Assembly (NCBI RefSeq): GCF_011316935.1 | Contig: NZ_WLYS01000004.1 | Coordinates: forward strand, 124,001-188,000 | DNA from: Sphingobacterium chungjuense | GTDB lineage: Bacteria; Bacteroidota; Bacteroidia; Sphingobacteriales; Sphingobacteriaceae | Length of the DNA stretch: 64,000 bases | Reading direction: 5' to 3' | Shown: positions 55,762 to 64,000 of the stretch, in pieces | How positions within the stretch are numbered: position 1 is the first letter of the stretch | Layout: the number at the start of each line of letters is the position of its first letter | The notes under the pieces: model-generated | Databases searched by the model: none | What the model was told of the DNA's origin: nothing | The model's input: only the letters and a program-made list of their open reading frames with translations | Program-made: the position numbers and the translations under genes

Positions 55762-55823
55762 TAAGCGTAATAAGAGGCCTCTTCTGTAATAAGAGATAGC
55801 CTATAGATGATCACCAATAGAAA

Positions 55824-55991
55824 TTAATATCCCGGATTTTGCTGACCTTGCAAACCAACATTATTATCAATCTCTCGCTGAGGTATTGGCAGTATGTTTC
55901 GGTCTGCCCCAAAATTCGCAACTGCGTTATTAGACCGTAGGGCTAGACGATCTCGTAATAAATCCACTCTTCAATAACCCTCAAAAACTAG
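55824..55991 (-). pseudogene. C-terminal stub of a decayed susD gene
   Basis: The minus strand reads LVFEGY, a stop, then RVDLLRDRLALRSNN, then NILPIPQREIDNN and QQNPGY with a normal stop. This is the last 55 or so residues of a SusD (compare LAFEGHRFFDLKRLG and QNPGY in susD4). The internal TGA at 55971-55973 replaces what is normally an Arg or His codon, and similarity ends abruptly at 55992, 22 nt after the susD6 stop. No susC for it remains. It is most simply a leftover of a deleted susCD pair. Confidence 0.85.
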
Positions 55992-56013
55992 TTATTTGTA
56001 AGTTCAACTAAGA

Positions 56014-57507
56014 TTAGTTACTAGCGTAACCTTCATTCTGTTCCATTAATATATTAGCTTCCATTTCCCAACGAGGGATTGGTAGCACAAATCTAAAATT
56101 ATCTGCCGGAAGTATTCGCGATGTGGTTTGTGGCGCATCGGAATCCAAGCGGGTTACAGGCATACTTCTGCGTTTCAAATCCCAAAAACGATGCCCTTCT
56201 AGCGCAAGCTCTTTAAATCTTTCTAAAAGAATTTCATCTATTGCATGTTCACGGCTAGACAGTGAAACGGGACTGAAATTGATTATTCTTGCAATTCTCA
56301 AAGAGTTCAGATCAGCAGATGCATTCGCTAAATCACCTAACTCCGCAGATGATTCAGCACGAATAAGATACATTTCAGCTGTTCTAAAAACTTTTATATG
56401 CGCCACATTTTCATTGGTAGTTGCATAGCCAGATCCATTATATTTTCGTAAAATTCTTGAATACCTATTCTCCCTACTAAGCAATGGTTCATCTATAAAA
56501 TAAGCTTCAAACCGAATATCATTCAAAGGATCATAAGCATTCCACAATTTATCTGAAGGCACCCATGTTAAAGTACCTAAAACAGCCTGGCCAGCAGAGG
56601 TAGAAGAAATACTTCTTAAAAAATTTCCAACTCGATTTGCTGTTGTTCGTGTAAGTTGCCAAGAAACTTCATCTGTATTTTGATCGGTCCAAATATCGAT
56701 AAACCTTTCCCTATTTGCTAATGGCAACGCGTTTATATACTCTGTAGAATATACGACCGCTTGATCCCAATTACGCATATAGAGTGCTATCCTAGCCTGT
56801 AATGCAGAAACGGTCACTCTGTTAGTCCTAGCTTTGTTATTCAAATTATTAGCTACTAAATCTTTAGCTTCTTCTAAATCACTAATGATTCCCGCAAAGT
56901 ATTCTCCCATATTTATCCGTGCATGCAACTCCTGTGGATTAAATTGAGGCTGATCTAAATAGGGCATTCCCAAACCGTTAGGGTCATAATTTCTACAGAA
57001 GCAACGAAATAATTCAAAATGAGAAAAAGCTCTTAAAAATAAGGCTTCGCCCCGTATTAATTGACGCCTAGCTTCATCAGTTTGTGCTTCCGCTATGACA
57101 TTAGGCAACGCGAACAATACCCTATTCACTCTATCAATCACTCTATAGTAAGTTACATTAGGCATGAAGTTCCCTCTCAATCCTACATCGTCAAAGGCGA
57201 AAGTCCATTCATGCATTGTATTGAGAGATGAAAATTCAGCAGTTTTTAATTCATCAGACAATATACCATTATATCTAATATTCATTTCATAGTCAGTTAC
57301 CGTTTCCGGGACTGGAAGCGGAACAGCTCTATCTTGAAGTGCAGCATAGGCCGCTATCAATAATGACTCCGTATCTTGGACTGTCCGTAGTGCATTCTCT
57401 CCTCCTATGTAATCTGTATCTCTTATATCCAAAAGATTAGAACAGGATATTAAGAAATAGGAAATGGTACAAATGGCAGCAATAGTTACTTTTTTAATTA
57501 AATCCAT
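56014..57507 (-). CDS. SusD/RagB family lipoprotein (pair 6)
   Basis: The 497-aa protein has a lipoprotein signal FLISC (Cys22), followed by SNLLDIRDTDYIGG. Blocks: GEALFLRAFSHFELFRCFCRNYDP, MGEYFAGIISDLEEAKDLV, IKVFRTAEMYLIRAESSAELGD, ERFKELALEGHRFWDLKRRSMP and a C-terminus FVLPIPRWEMEANILMEQNEGY, then ASN. The C-terminal end is slightly unusual (NEGY in place of NPGY). It is 15 nt after susC6. Immediately beyond its stop lies the susD stub at 55824-55991, so this region has been rearranged. Confidence 0.92.
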   Translation of the reverse strand: MDLIKKVTIAAICTISYFLISCSNLLDIRDTDYIGGENALRTVQDTESLLIAAYAALQDRAVPLPVPETVTDYEMNIRYNGILSDELKTAEFSSLNTMHEWTFAFDDVGLRGNFMPNVTYYRVIDRVNRVLFALPNVIAEAQTDEARRQLIRGEALFLRAFSHFELFRCFCRNYDPNGLGMPYLDQPQFNPQELHARINMGEYFAGIISDLEEAKDLVANNLNNKARTNRVTVSALQARIALYMRNWDQAVVYSTEYINALPLANRERFIDIWTDQNTDEVSWQLTRTTANRVGNFLRSISSTSAGQAVLGTLTWVPSDKLWNAYDPLNDIRFEAYFIDEPLLSRENRYSRILRKYNGSGYATTNENVAHIKVFRTAEMYLIRAESSAELGDLANASADLNSLRIARIINFSPVSLSSREHAIDEILLERFKELALEGHRFWDLKRRSMPVTRLDSDAPQTTSRILPADNFRFVLPIPRWEMEANILMEQNEGYASN

Positions 57508-57522
57508 GACAAAAACTTTAAT

Positions 57523-60500
57523 TTAAAACCTTAAATCAATACCGAATACCGCCATGCTCGGATTAGGATATTCTACTAGACTAATATTATTATTATCTTC
57601 TGGATCGACCCCATTCCACGGACTCCAAATGGCTATGTTCTGAAAATTAGCATAAACACGCGCACCTTTGAACACAGAGTTAATTTTGCCAAGTTTGGTA
57701 ACGGGTACGGTGTATGCCACATTCAGATCTCGCCATCTCAAGAATTTAGCGTTCTGTAAGTCTGCAGAAGTAAACTGCCGATCATATTCTGGACTTTGAT
57801 AAAACGCAATGTCTCCAGGCATCATCCACTGATTTCCAATTAGCTCTGTGGATTGATTAACTGCGGTTGCAAAACCAGGAGTTCCACCAGTAATCCAGTT
57901 TCGTGTATTATTGCTTCTAACTACATCAAATTGATAGCTAAAAAGCGTGGACAAACTAAAGTCTTTAAAACGAAGGGATAGACTTACTCCGCCCATGTGT
58001 TTAGGAATAAAAGTGCCAAATTCTGCAAATGATGGAGCTTGTGAAACATCAGTGGTTATCCCTCCGTCTAATGTTCGATACATTGGTCGACCATCCGAAG
58101 GCTGAGCACCTAGATAGTCAATCGTAGAATGGGATCCGTAAGGCAGACCTTCTCTAATAAGAAATGTACCCAAGAAGTACTCATCAACTAAACCTAGATT
58201 ATCAATACGATTAACATTGATAGAATGCTGCGCTGTGATATTGAAGGAAACATCTTGGTTTCGTATAAAATCGTAACCTAGACTTCCTTCTATACCTTTA
58301 TTGGACATTTGGCCAGCATTTACATCCAAATTTGAGAAGCCCGAAGTGGAACTTAGTGGCTGCCGCACAAACAAGTCTATCGTACGATTCCTATAAATAT
58401 CAAGGGTCATATTGGCTCTATTATTAAAAGCCGTTGCGTCCAAACCAATATTAATTTTCTGAATTCGCTCAATCCGAAGATTTGGATTTCCTGGGGTCAA
58501 TGGTGCCAAACCAGGGATGGGGGATCCGGAATAATTAGTAGTACCAAAGGATGCTTCTTGAGGACTACCGTAATTTGGCACACGATTTTGTGCTAAAACC
58601 GTAGCACCTTGTATTGTGTAATAATTTACAGGGATGCTTGATATATTTGGAACAGTACCATAAGATGCACGAAGATTCAGATTATTGAAAAGGGTTTGAC
58701 TTTTCATAAACGATTCATTGTGTATATTCCATATTCCACCTATGGACCAAGTGGTAATGTTACGATTATCTGAGTTTAGGATCCGCGATGTTCCATCTCT
58801 TCTTATATTGGCATTAAATGATATCCGATCTAAGTAACTATACTCTGCTAATCCAAAGAAAGATCGTATGCCATACCCAGAGCGAGCGCTGGCGGCACGC
58901 TGTGGCATAGTGGGATTTCCCGCAGTTGGTAAATCACCTGCACCTTGACTAGTCCAAGGCATTCCAGGATTTAGATTAAACAATTCAAAACCCATGCCTT
59001 TGTAATACGTACGAATAGCCTCGAAAAAGCCACCCACATTTAGATGATGCACATCGTCGAAATCCTTTTGGTAATGAATGCTTGATGTGTTTATTATCTG
59101 AGAATAATTTTGCTGATTCTCTCTAGCCAAACCGTTCTGAAACGCCTGAATACTACCACTATACGACCCAGGATCTATATAAGTCTCTCGTAGAGTACTT
59201 GACACATCTAGACCAGTCGCATTTCTGATTTTAATATGATCCGTAATATCATAATTGAGCACTAACGAGGTATTTATTTTCATTTGCCTAAGCGGATCCA
59301 TCGTGCTCATGTTGCGCTCAAGCACATTCGCAATTTGCCTTGTTTGAAGTGGCGTATGCCCTGGACCAGAATTTAGACTACCATCTGTGTTATAGGGGTT
59401 ATCATATGGCATACCACGGTAGATCATTTGAAATGGATTCACAGGACTGTTACCGAAGATATCACCAACAGCTTGCCGCATTACGGAATATCCACCTTGT
59501 GTATTCCATTGCAATTGTAACTTCCCTGTTTTATGGCTTAAATTGATACGCCCTGTAAATCGTTCTAAATCAGAAGTACGATCAACACCCTCTTGATTGA
59601 AATAATTCACCGATGTGAAGAATTGTGTGCGCTCCTCTCCTCCATTTGCGCTTACCTCATACATTTGCGAAAGACCATTTCTAAAAAGTATGTCTCGCAA
59701 ATTGGTTTGAATATTCCGCACACTATCTAGCATCAAATCGTAGCGTTGTAGTGTGCTTTCTGGTAAGCCACTGTTTCTCGGATTTTGTCTACTCCAAAAC
59801 CAACCAGGCATAAGCACAGCCGTATTTGTGATAAGACCAATTTGTTCTTGATAATCTAAAATTTGGCGAGTATTCATCATATTTAATCTCGAAAAATTTG
59901 GCGCGTAAGTAACACCTGTCTGAGCGCGAGCAGTTATAAGAGTCTCGCCGGCACGACCCTTCTTCGTAGTGATTACGACTACGCCTACCCCGGCACGAGC
60001 TCCGTACATTGCGGTAGAGTTGGCATCTTTAAGGATAGCAAATGTTTCGAAATCATTAGGATTTAAGGTCTGAAATGTTGCATCATCAATTGGTACACCA
60101 TCAATTATGTACAAAGGCTGTGCACCAGCCCCTTGTATTGATTGTTCACCGCGAATGCGTATGGAAGCATTTCGACCGGGCTGTCCTGTACCGGAATTAA
60201 CTAAAACCCCAGGAGCTCGACCTTGTAATAGCTGCGTAAACGAAGCTACAGGCCTATTTTCTGTTACATCCGCAGCATTCAACTGAACAGCAGCACCTGC
60301 AAAACGTTCTCTTTTCGTTTCCGTATATCCAGTTACTACGATATCACTAATACTATTATCACTTAAGGTCAACTGAACATCAATTGTTCTACGCGATCTG
60401 GAATTTACCTCCTGAGTAGCAAATCCTAAATAAGAAAACTTCAATACTCCTCGGTCAGACACGTTGATAACATAGTTCCCTTCCTGATCAGTCTGTGTAA

Positions 60501-60654
60501 CAATATTCGTCCCGACAACGGAAACAGTGACTCCACTTATAGGCTTACCATCATTCGCTCCACTTACTCTCCCAGTAACACGATGCGTTTGTGACTGTGC
60601 ACTAGCAATTACAGCTGTGCAAAGCAACATTAGCAATAGTAGCTTTTGTTTCAT
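57523..60654 (-). CDS. SusC/RagA family TonB-linked transporter (pair 6)
   Basis: The 1043-aa protein has a signal peptide (MKQKLLLLMLLCTAVIASAQ) and a carboxypeptidase-D-like domain (VTGRVSGANDGKPISGVTVSV). The SusC box SDIVVTGYTETKRERFAGAAV has GYTE where the other pairs have GYGT. The plug has LYIIDGVPIDDATF and FAILKDANSTAMYGARAGVG, and the barrel ends MAVFGIDLRF. The plug and box are the most divergent of the six, which suggests a different ligand. ATG 60654 is chosen over a TTG two codons upstream. Its upstream region shares a 20-nt motif with susC1. Confidence 0.93.
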   Translation of the reverse strand: MKQKLLLLMLLCTAVIASAQSQTHRVTGRVSGANDGKPISGVTVSVVGTNIVTQTDQEGNYVINVSDRGVLKFSYLGFATQEVNSRSRRTIDVQLTLSDNSISDIVVTGYTETKRERFAGAAVQLNAADVTENRPVASFTQLLQGRAPGVLVNSGTGQPGRNASIRIRGEQSIQGAGAQPLYIIDGVPIDDATFQTLNPNDFETFAILKDANSTAMYGARAGVGVVVITTKKGRAGETLITARAQTGVTYAPNFSRLNMMNTRQILDYQEQIGLITNTAVLMPGWFWSRQNPRNSGLPESTLQRYDLMLDSVRNIQTNLRDILFRNGLSQMYEVSANGGEERTQFFTSVNYFNQEGVDRTSDLERFTGRINLSHKTGKLQLQWNTQGGYSVMRQAVGDIFGNSPVNPFQMIYRGMPYDNPYNTDGSLNSGPGHTPLQTRQIANVLERNMSTMDPLRQMKINTSLVLNYDITDHIKIRNATGLDVSSTLRETYIDPGSYSGSIQAFQNGLARENQQNYSQIINTSSIHYQKDFDDVHHLNVGGFFEAIRTYYKGMGFELFNLNPGMPWTSQGAGDLPTAGNPTMPQRAASARSGYGIRSFFGLAEYSYLDRISFNANIRRDGTSRILNSDNRNITTWSIGGIWNIHNESFMKSQTLFNNLNLRASYGTVPNISSIPVNYYTIQGATVLAQNRVPNYGSPQEASFGTTNYSGSPIPGLAPLTPGNPNLRIERIQKINIGLDATAFNNRANMTLDIYRNRTIDLFVRQPLSSTSGFSNLDVNAGQMSNKGIEGSLGYDFIRNQDVSFNITAQHSINVNRIDNLGLVDEYFLGTFLIREGLPYGSHSTIDYLGAQPSDGRPMYRTLDGGITTDVSQAPSFAEFGTFIPKHMGGVSLSLRFKDFSLSTLFSYQFDVVRSNNTRNWITGGTPGFATAVNQSTELIGNQWMMPGDIAFYQSPEYDRQFTSADLQNAKFLRWRDLNVAYTVPVTKLGKINSVFKGARVYANFQNIAIWSPWNGVDPEDNNNISLVEYPNPSMAVFGIDLRF

Positions 60655-61032
60655 AAGCAATTAATTATAAATATTATTTGGTTAAAAATTGTTAATAAAA
60701 AACAATTATAAGAAATAATTTAACACAAAAAGAAATTATATTTAAACAATTTGAATAAATAGTTAATTTTCAAAACATCAAACAACCGTGTAAAAACATA
60801 AAGCTCATCAGTATTTTAATGAGTAGCAAATTACTTGCTGTCGCCATCTAAGCTTTCCATAATACCCATGCAAATAACTAACAGCGCTTCTTAGGAAAAA
60901 CATATGCCAGATGCATAAGAAATATAGACAGAAGACACTATCACCCCCTAAAAAATTTAAACATTCATCACCAGATGCCGTATGATGTAACAAAACCTAC
61001 CTGCACATCTCCCGCTACTCACAATTTTGACC
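60655..61032. other. 378-nt intergenic region between susC6 and trmD (divergent)
   Basis: It contains the susC6 upstream motif (60697-60716) next to AATTGTT/AACAATT (60688-60707) and, at the other end, the trmD promoter element. No coding sequence was seen. Confidence 0.6.
60697..60716 (-). promoter_or_regulatory. Upstream motif of susC6 (shared with susC1)
   Basis: Identical 20-nt copy of the motif at 35168-35187; 42 nt before the susC6 ATG. The minus strand contains TATAATTG, a near match to TAnnTTTG. Confidence 0.45.
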
Positions 61033-61040
61033 TACCTTTG
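61033..61040 (+). promoter_or_regulatory. -7 promoter element (TACCTTTG), leaderless trmD
   Basis: Exact TAnnTTTG ending 4 nt before the ATG at 61045. It lies inside a frame that could open with TTG at 61027, so it fixes the ATG as the start. Confidence 0.55.
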
Positions 61041-61044
61041 TAAC

Positions 61045-61722
61045 ATGCGATTTGATATTATTACGGTACTTCCCAATTTATTAGACAGCCCATTCGCGCA
61101 TTCTATTCTGCAGCGTGCACAGAAGAAAGGTTTGGCGGAGATTCACGTGCATAATTTGCGTGAATACTCGAGCAACAAACAGAAGTCGGTGGATGATTAC
61201 CCGTATGGTGGTGGATCGGGGATGGTGATGCAGATCGAGCCTTTTGCCAATTGTATAGAAAAATTAATGGCGGAACGCGAATACGATGAGATTATCTACA
61301 TGACTCCCGATGGCAAAACGCTGAATCAGGACATTGCCAATGCCTATTCTGCAAAGAAAAACTTAATGATTCTGTGCGGACATTATAAAGGCATTGACCA
61401 GCGAATAAGAGATATATATGTCACGCAAGAGATCTCTGTTGGTGATTATGTATTATCCGGTGGAGAACTGCCAGCTGCTATTGTAGTTGATGCCGTCGTA
61501 CGTTTACTTCCGGGAGTGCTTTCAGACGAAACGTCAGCCTTGTCTGATTCATTTCAAGATGGATTGTTGGATGCACCGATTTACACGCGACCTGCTGAAT
61601 GGCGTGGGCATCGTGTGCCAGATATTCTTTTAAGTGGAAATGAAGCCAAGATTACGGCCTGGCGACACGAACAACAGCTGCAGCGCACCACTGAACGACG
61701 ACCAGATTTATTGGAAGATTAA
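61045..61722 (+). CDS. trmD: tRNA (guanine-37-N1)-methyltransferase
   Basis: The 225-aa SPOUT methyltransferase begins [20 protein letters not shown]. The conserved blocks are [63 protein letters not shown] and [24 protein letters not shown]. It transfers methyl from S-adenosylmethionine to N1 of G37 in tRNAs reading CNN, UGG-type and related codons, which prevents +1 frameshifts. Length is typical. Unlike in many bacteria, it is not inside an rpsP-rimM-trmD-rplS operon here: it has its own promoter and a bidirectional terminator after it. Confidence 0.97.
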   Translation: MRFDIITVLPNLLDSPFAHSILQRAQKKGLAEIHVHNLREYSSNKQKSVDDYPYGGGSGMVMQIEPFANCIEKLMAEREYDEIIYMTPDGKTLNQDIANAYSAKKNLMILCGHYKGIDQRIRDIYVTQEISVGDYVLSGGELPAAIVVDAVVRLLPGVLSDETSALSDSFQDGLLDAPIYTRPAEWRGHRVPDILLSGNEAKITAWRHEQQLQRTTERRPDLLED

Positions 61723-61731
61723 TACATAAAA

Positions 61732-61763
61732 AAACTCCCGATCCTTAAGAAGATCGGGAGTTT
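61732..61763. terminator. Bidirectional terminator between trmD and rseP
   Basis: AAACTCCCGATC pairs with GATCGGGAGTTT (12 bp, 8-nt loop), with T/A tracts on both sides for both convergent genes. Confidence 0.88.
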
Positions 61764-61812
61764 ACTTTTATACCGCACTGCATCAGCCTTTAGCCTAAGG
61801 CGAATTGCGACT

Positions 61813-63144
61813 TTACTGCGTCAGCTTAAAGATATCATTCCCAAAGACGAAGATCATTAAGGCTACTAATATAAAAAAGCCTACCATTTGCGCCTTTTCA
61901 AGAAAAGCATCGCTTAATGGTTTACCCTGAATCATCTCCACTAATAAGAATACCACGTGACCACCATCTAAAGCAGGAATTGGCAACAAATTCATAAAAG
62001 CCAATGCCATAGAGATTAGTCCGACTAAACTCCAGAAACGTGCCCAATCCACTTCTGTACCAAACATCGTAGCAATACCAACCGGACCGGATAAAGCCTT
62101 GTCCGCCTTCAAATCGCCACGAAAAATCTTCCCGAAACCTTTGATATTATCTGTAATTACACCAAAGGCTTTTTGCGAACCTAGCGGTAATGCTTCCCAG
62201 AAACCATAATCGTAACGTACAATCGGCAGAGAACTTCCAGCAACGCTATACAAGACGCCAATAGTCCCTTCTGCTGAAACCTTTCCTGCTAATTCCACAG
62301 ATTGACCATCTCGAATCACGCCAACCTGCACCGGCTTATTCGCCTGAGCTGTTAGCGTATTGGTCACTTCATCTTGGAAAAGCACAGGCTTATTATTCAA
62401 GCTTACGATGCTATCGCCGGCCAAAATTCCCATCTTTGCCGCAGGAAGGTCTGCAACGACTTCATCAATACGTGCAATTCTTCTACGCGGCTGGATAAAT
62501 TCATTTGCTTTGTGTTCGGCTACCATATTGCCCATATCGGCTGGCATCATCAAATCAATAGATTGGCCATTACGTTCTACTGTAAGTGTCGCACCCCCAA
62601 AAAGCACATCTGTATTCAAAAGATCTTGAGCGAAATGTTGCGGCACTTGTCCATTTACTTTCAAAATACGATCTCCGGCTTCAATTCCAACAGCTCTCCC
62701 CACAATTCCAGGAACAACACCATCTACTAACTTCGTGTTATCAATATCGGTCACACCGTAATGAAAGGTCAACATCCAAAAAACAAATACACCGACAATT
62801 ACATTCACGATGATACCACCTAACATCACAATCAGACGTTGCCAAGCCGGTTTAGAGCGGAATTCCCAAGGTTGTGGATCTTGCTTTAATTGCTCAGTAT
62901 CCATGGATTCATCGACCATTCCCGAAATCTTGACATACCCACCCAATGGAAGCCAGCCGATACCGTATTCACAGCCTTTGTAATTAAATTTAAATAGCTT
63001 AACGCCCCAAGCATCAAAAAATAAGTAGAACTTTTCTACTTTGATACCAAAGGCACGTGCTGCAAGAAAATGTCCTAACTCGTGCAATACAATTAACAAA
63101 GACAGTCCCAGGAGGACCTGCCCAATCATTACTAATACTCCCAT
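61813..63144 (-). CDS. rseP: RIP metalloprotease RseP (site-2 protease)
   Basis: The 443-aa membrane zinc protease has its active-site HELGH at 21-25 in the first transmembrane helix. A re-entrant GIGWLPLGGYVKISGM motif follows, then two PDZ domains (about 130-200 and 215-290), and the second catalytic motif NLLPIPALDGGHV in a C-terminal helix. A final helix lies at about 420-438. Site-2 proteases cut anti-sigma factors or other membrane substrates within the bilayer. The start GTL/ATG 63144 gives the hydrophobic first helix directly. It lies downstream of dxr on the same strand (61 nt), a common pairing in this phylum. Confidence 0.95.
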   Translation of the reverse strand: MGVLVMIGQVLLGLSLLIVLHELGHFLAARAFGIKVEKFYLFFDAWGVKLFKFNYKGCEYGIGWLPLGGYVKISGMVDESMDTEQLKQDPQPWEFRSKPAWQRLIVMLGGIIVNVIVGVFVFWMLTFHYGVTDIDNTKLVDGVVPGIVGRAVGIEAGDRILKVNGQVPQHFAQDLLNTDVLFGGATLTVERNGQSIDLMMPADMGNMVAEHKANEFIQPRRRIARIDEVVADLPAAKMGILAGDSIVSLNNKPVLFQDEVTNTLTAQANKPVQVGVIRDGQSVELAGKVSAEGTIGVLYSVAGSSLPIVRYDYGFWEALPLGSQKAFGVITDNIKGFGKIFRGDLKADKALSGPVGIATMFGTEVDWARFWSLVGLISMALAFMNLLPIPALDGGHVVFLLVEMIQGKPLSDAFLEKAQMVGFFILVALMIFVFGNDIFKLTQ

Positions 63145-63205
63145 TGAAAATTTAAAATCATATTGTAACTGGCCTGTCGAGCCACATCACCATTAATAAC
63201 GTAAT

Positions 63206-64000
63206 TTAATCTAAAAAGGTATGTGCTACCCGTCTGGCTTCTTGATCACTCAAAATGTAATCTTCCAAGGTAGTAGGTGCTCGATTACCGATTTTAGACA
63301 GCGTTTTCTCGATCACGTCACTCATTCCCAAAAATGAGATTCGATCTTGTAAAAATGCTTCAACCACGACCTCATTTGCTGCATTTAATACACAGGGCTG
63401 ATTACCGCCATTTTCCATCGCGGTAAATGCCAGTTGCAAGTTACGAAACGTTTCCATATCCGGCTTATGAAAATCCAAACATCCATACTTTGCAAAGTCA
63501 AATCGCTCAAAATTGTTACCTAAGCGAGCCGGATAGGTCATCGCATATTGAATAGGCAATTTCATATCGGGCAGTCCGAGCTGTGCTTTGATAGATCCAT
63601 CTTGAAACTGTACCATCGAGTGGATGATGGATTGGGGATGCACGACCACATCAATTTGATCTGCTGTTAGATCAAATAACCATTTCGCTTCGATCACCTC
63701 CAGTCCCTTATTCATCAGCGAAGCGGAATCAATGGTGATCTTCGCTCCCATGCTCCAGTTGGGATGTTTTAGCGCTTGCTCTTTCGTAACCGTTTCTAAG
63801 AAAGCACGATCTTTCCCGCGAAATGGACCTCCTGATGCCGTCAAATAAATCTTTTCTATTGGGTTCTCCGCTTCCCCCACCAAACACTGATAGATCGCAG
63901 AATGCTCTGAATCTACCGGCAACATACGCACGCCATGCTCTTTCACTAATCCCATCACGAGTTCGCCCGCTACTACTAACGTTTCTTTGTTTGCTAGGGC
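63206..64000 (-). CDS. dxr: 1-deoxy-D-xylulose-5-phosphate reductoisomerase, C-terminal part (5' end outside window)
   Basis: The frame enters at the right edge with [14 protein letters not shown] and runs for 264 codons to the stop at 63206. It shows [17 protein letters not shown] (substrate and metal region), [37 protein letters not shown] and [18 protein letters not shown], then a helical C-terminal domain. DXR makes MEP from DXP with NADPH, the first committed step of the non-mevalonate isoprenoid pathway. The N-terminal NADPH-binding domain lies outside the window. rseP follows it in the same direction. Confidence 0.96.
   Translation of the reverse strand, partial: ALANKETLVVAGELVMGLVKEHGVRMLPVDSEHSAIYQCLVGEAENPIEKIYLTASGGPFRGKDRAFLETVTKEQALKHPNWSMGAKITIDSASLMNKGLEVIEAKWLFDLTADQIDVVVHPQSIIHSMVQFQDGSIKAQLGLPDMKLPIQYAMTYPARLGNNFERFDFAKYGCLDFHKPDMETFRNLQLAFTAMENGGNQPCVLNAANEVVVEAFLQDRISFLGMSDVIEKTLSKIGNRAPTTLEDYILSDQEARRVAHTFLD

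Larger units (their letters stand above)
55154..55823. other. 670-nt AT-rich intergenic region upstream of susC5
   Basis: It holds the susC5 upstream motif near 55166 and a 44-codon plus-strand frame at 55627-55761 with no recognised product. AGGGAGG/CCTCCCT (55706-55732) and the palindrome AAGAGGCCTCTT (55772-55783) may be terminator remains downstream of the susD stub. The rest shows nothing recognisable. Confidence 0.6.

Noticed and set aside
30477..60654. Polysaccharide utilisation locus
   Set aside because: No carbohydrate-active enzyme or regulator is present among the six pairs, so a glycan target cannot be claimed.

Overview
The window reads as a chromosomal segment of a Bacteroidota bacterium, most likely of the Sphingobacteriaceae (Sphingobacterium/Pedobacter-like). 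Reasons: six SusC/SusD outer-membrane pairs, a Bacteroidota-type LptD and MlaD, lipoprotein signals of the C-S-D-[DE] type, and many starts preceded by the Bacteroidota -7 promoter element TAnnTTTG. The taxon is inferred from gene style only; there is no rRNA in the window.

Layout. 1-30.4 kb is a housekeeping region: tex (partial), tatA, a MATE exporter, a 2-oxo-acid dehydrogenase E2, lptD-cinA, two tandem cell-wall amidases with mlaD, an S9 peptidase, recN, a SprT-like metalloprotein, an M28 lipoprotein peptidase, two small membrane proteins, an eno-ftsB-orf99-ABC cluster, a partial trp operon (trpL-trpE-orf62-trpG-trpC), a trehalose pair (otsAB fusion plus a GH15 hydrolase) and carA. 30.5-60.7 kb is a 30-kb array of six susC-susD pairs, all on the minus strand, with one extra lipoprotein gene and one decayed susD stub, and no glycosidase, protease, sigma factor or sensor gene among them. 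60.7-64 kb returns to housekeeping genes: trmD, rseP and dxr (partial).

Main points. (1) A textbook tryptophan attenuator precedes trpE: a 26-aa leader peptide with three consecutive Trp codons and mutually exclusive hairpins. (2) carA has a leader with a 22-aa reading frame, a T-rich stretch, a hairpin and an intrinsic terminator, which suggests pyrBI-like attenuation. (3) The two susCD pairs next to carA are a tandem duplication: the second unit still carries a decayed copy of the last 12 codons of carA plus the carA terminator. (4) Several genes (sprT, M28, ftsB, trmD) have the -7 element only 4-5 nt before the start codon, which implies leaderless mRNAs. (5) An uncharacterised 62-aa gene is translationally coupled between trpE and trpG, and an unassigned ABC ATPase is coupled to a 99-aa membrane protein.
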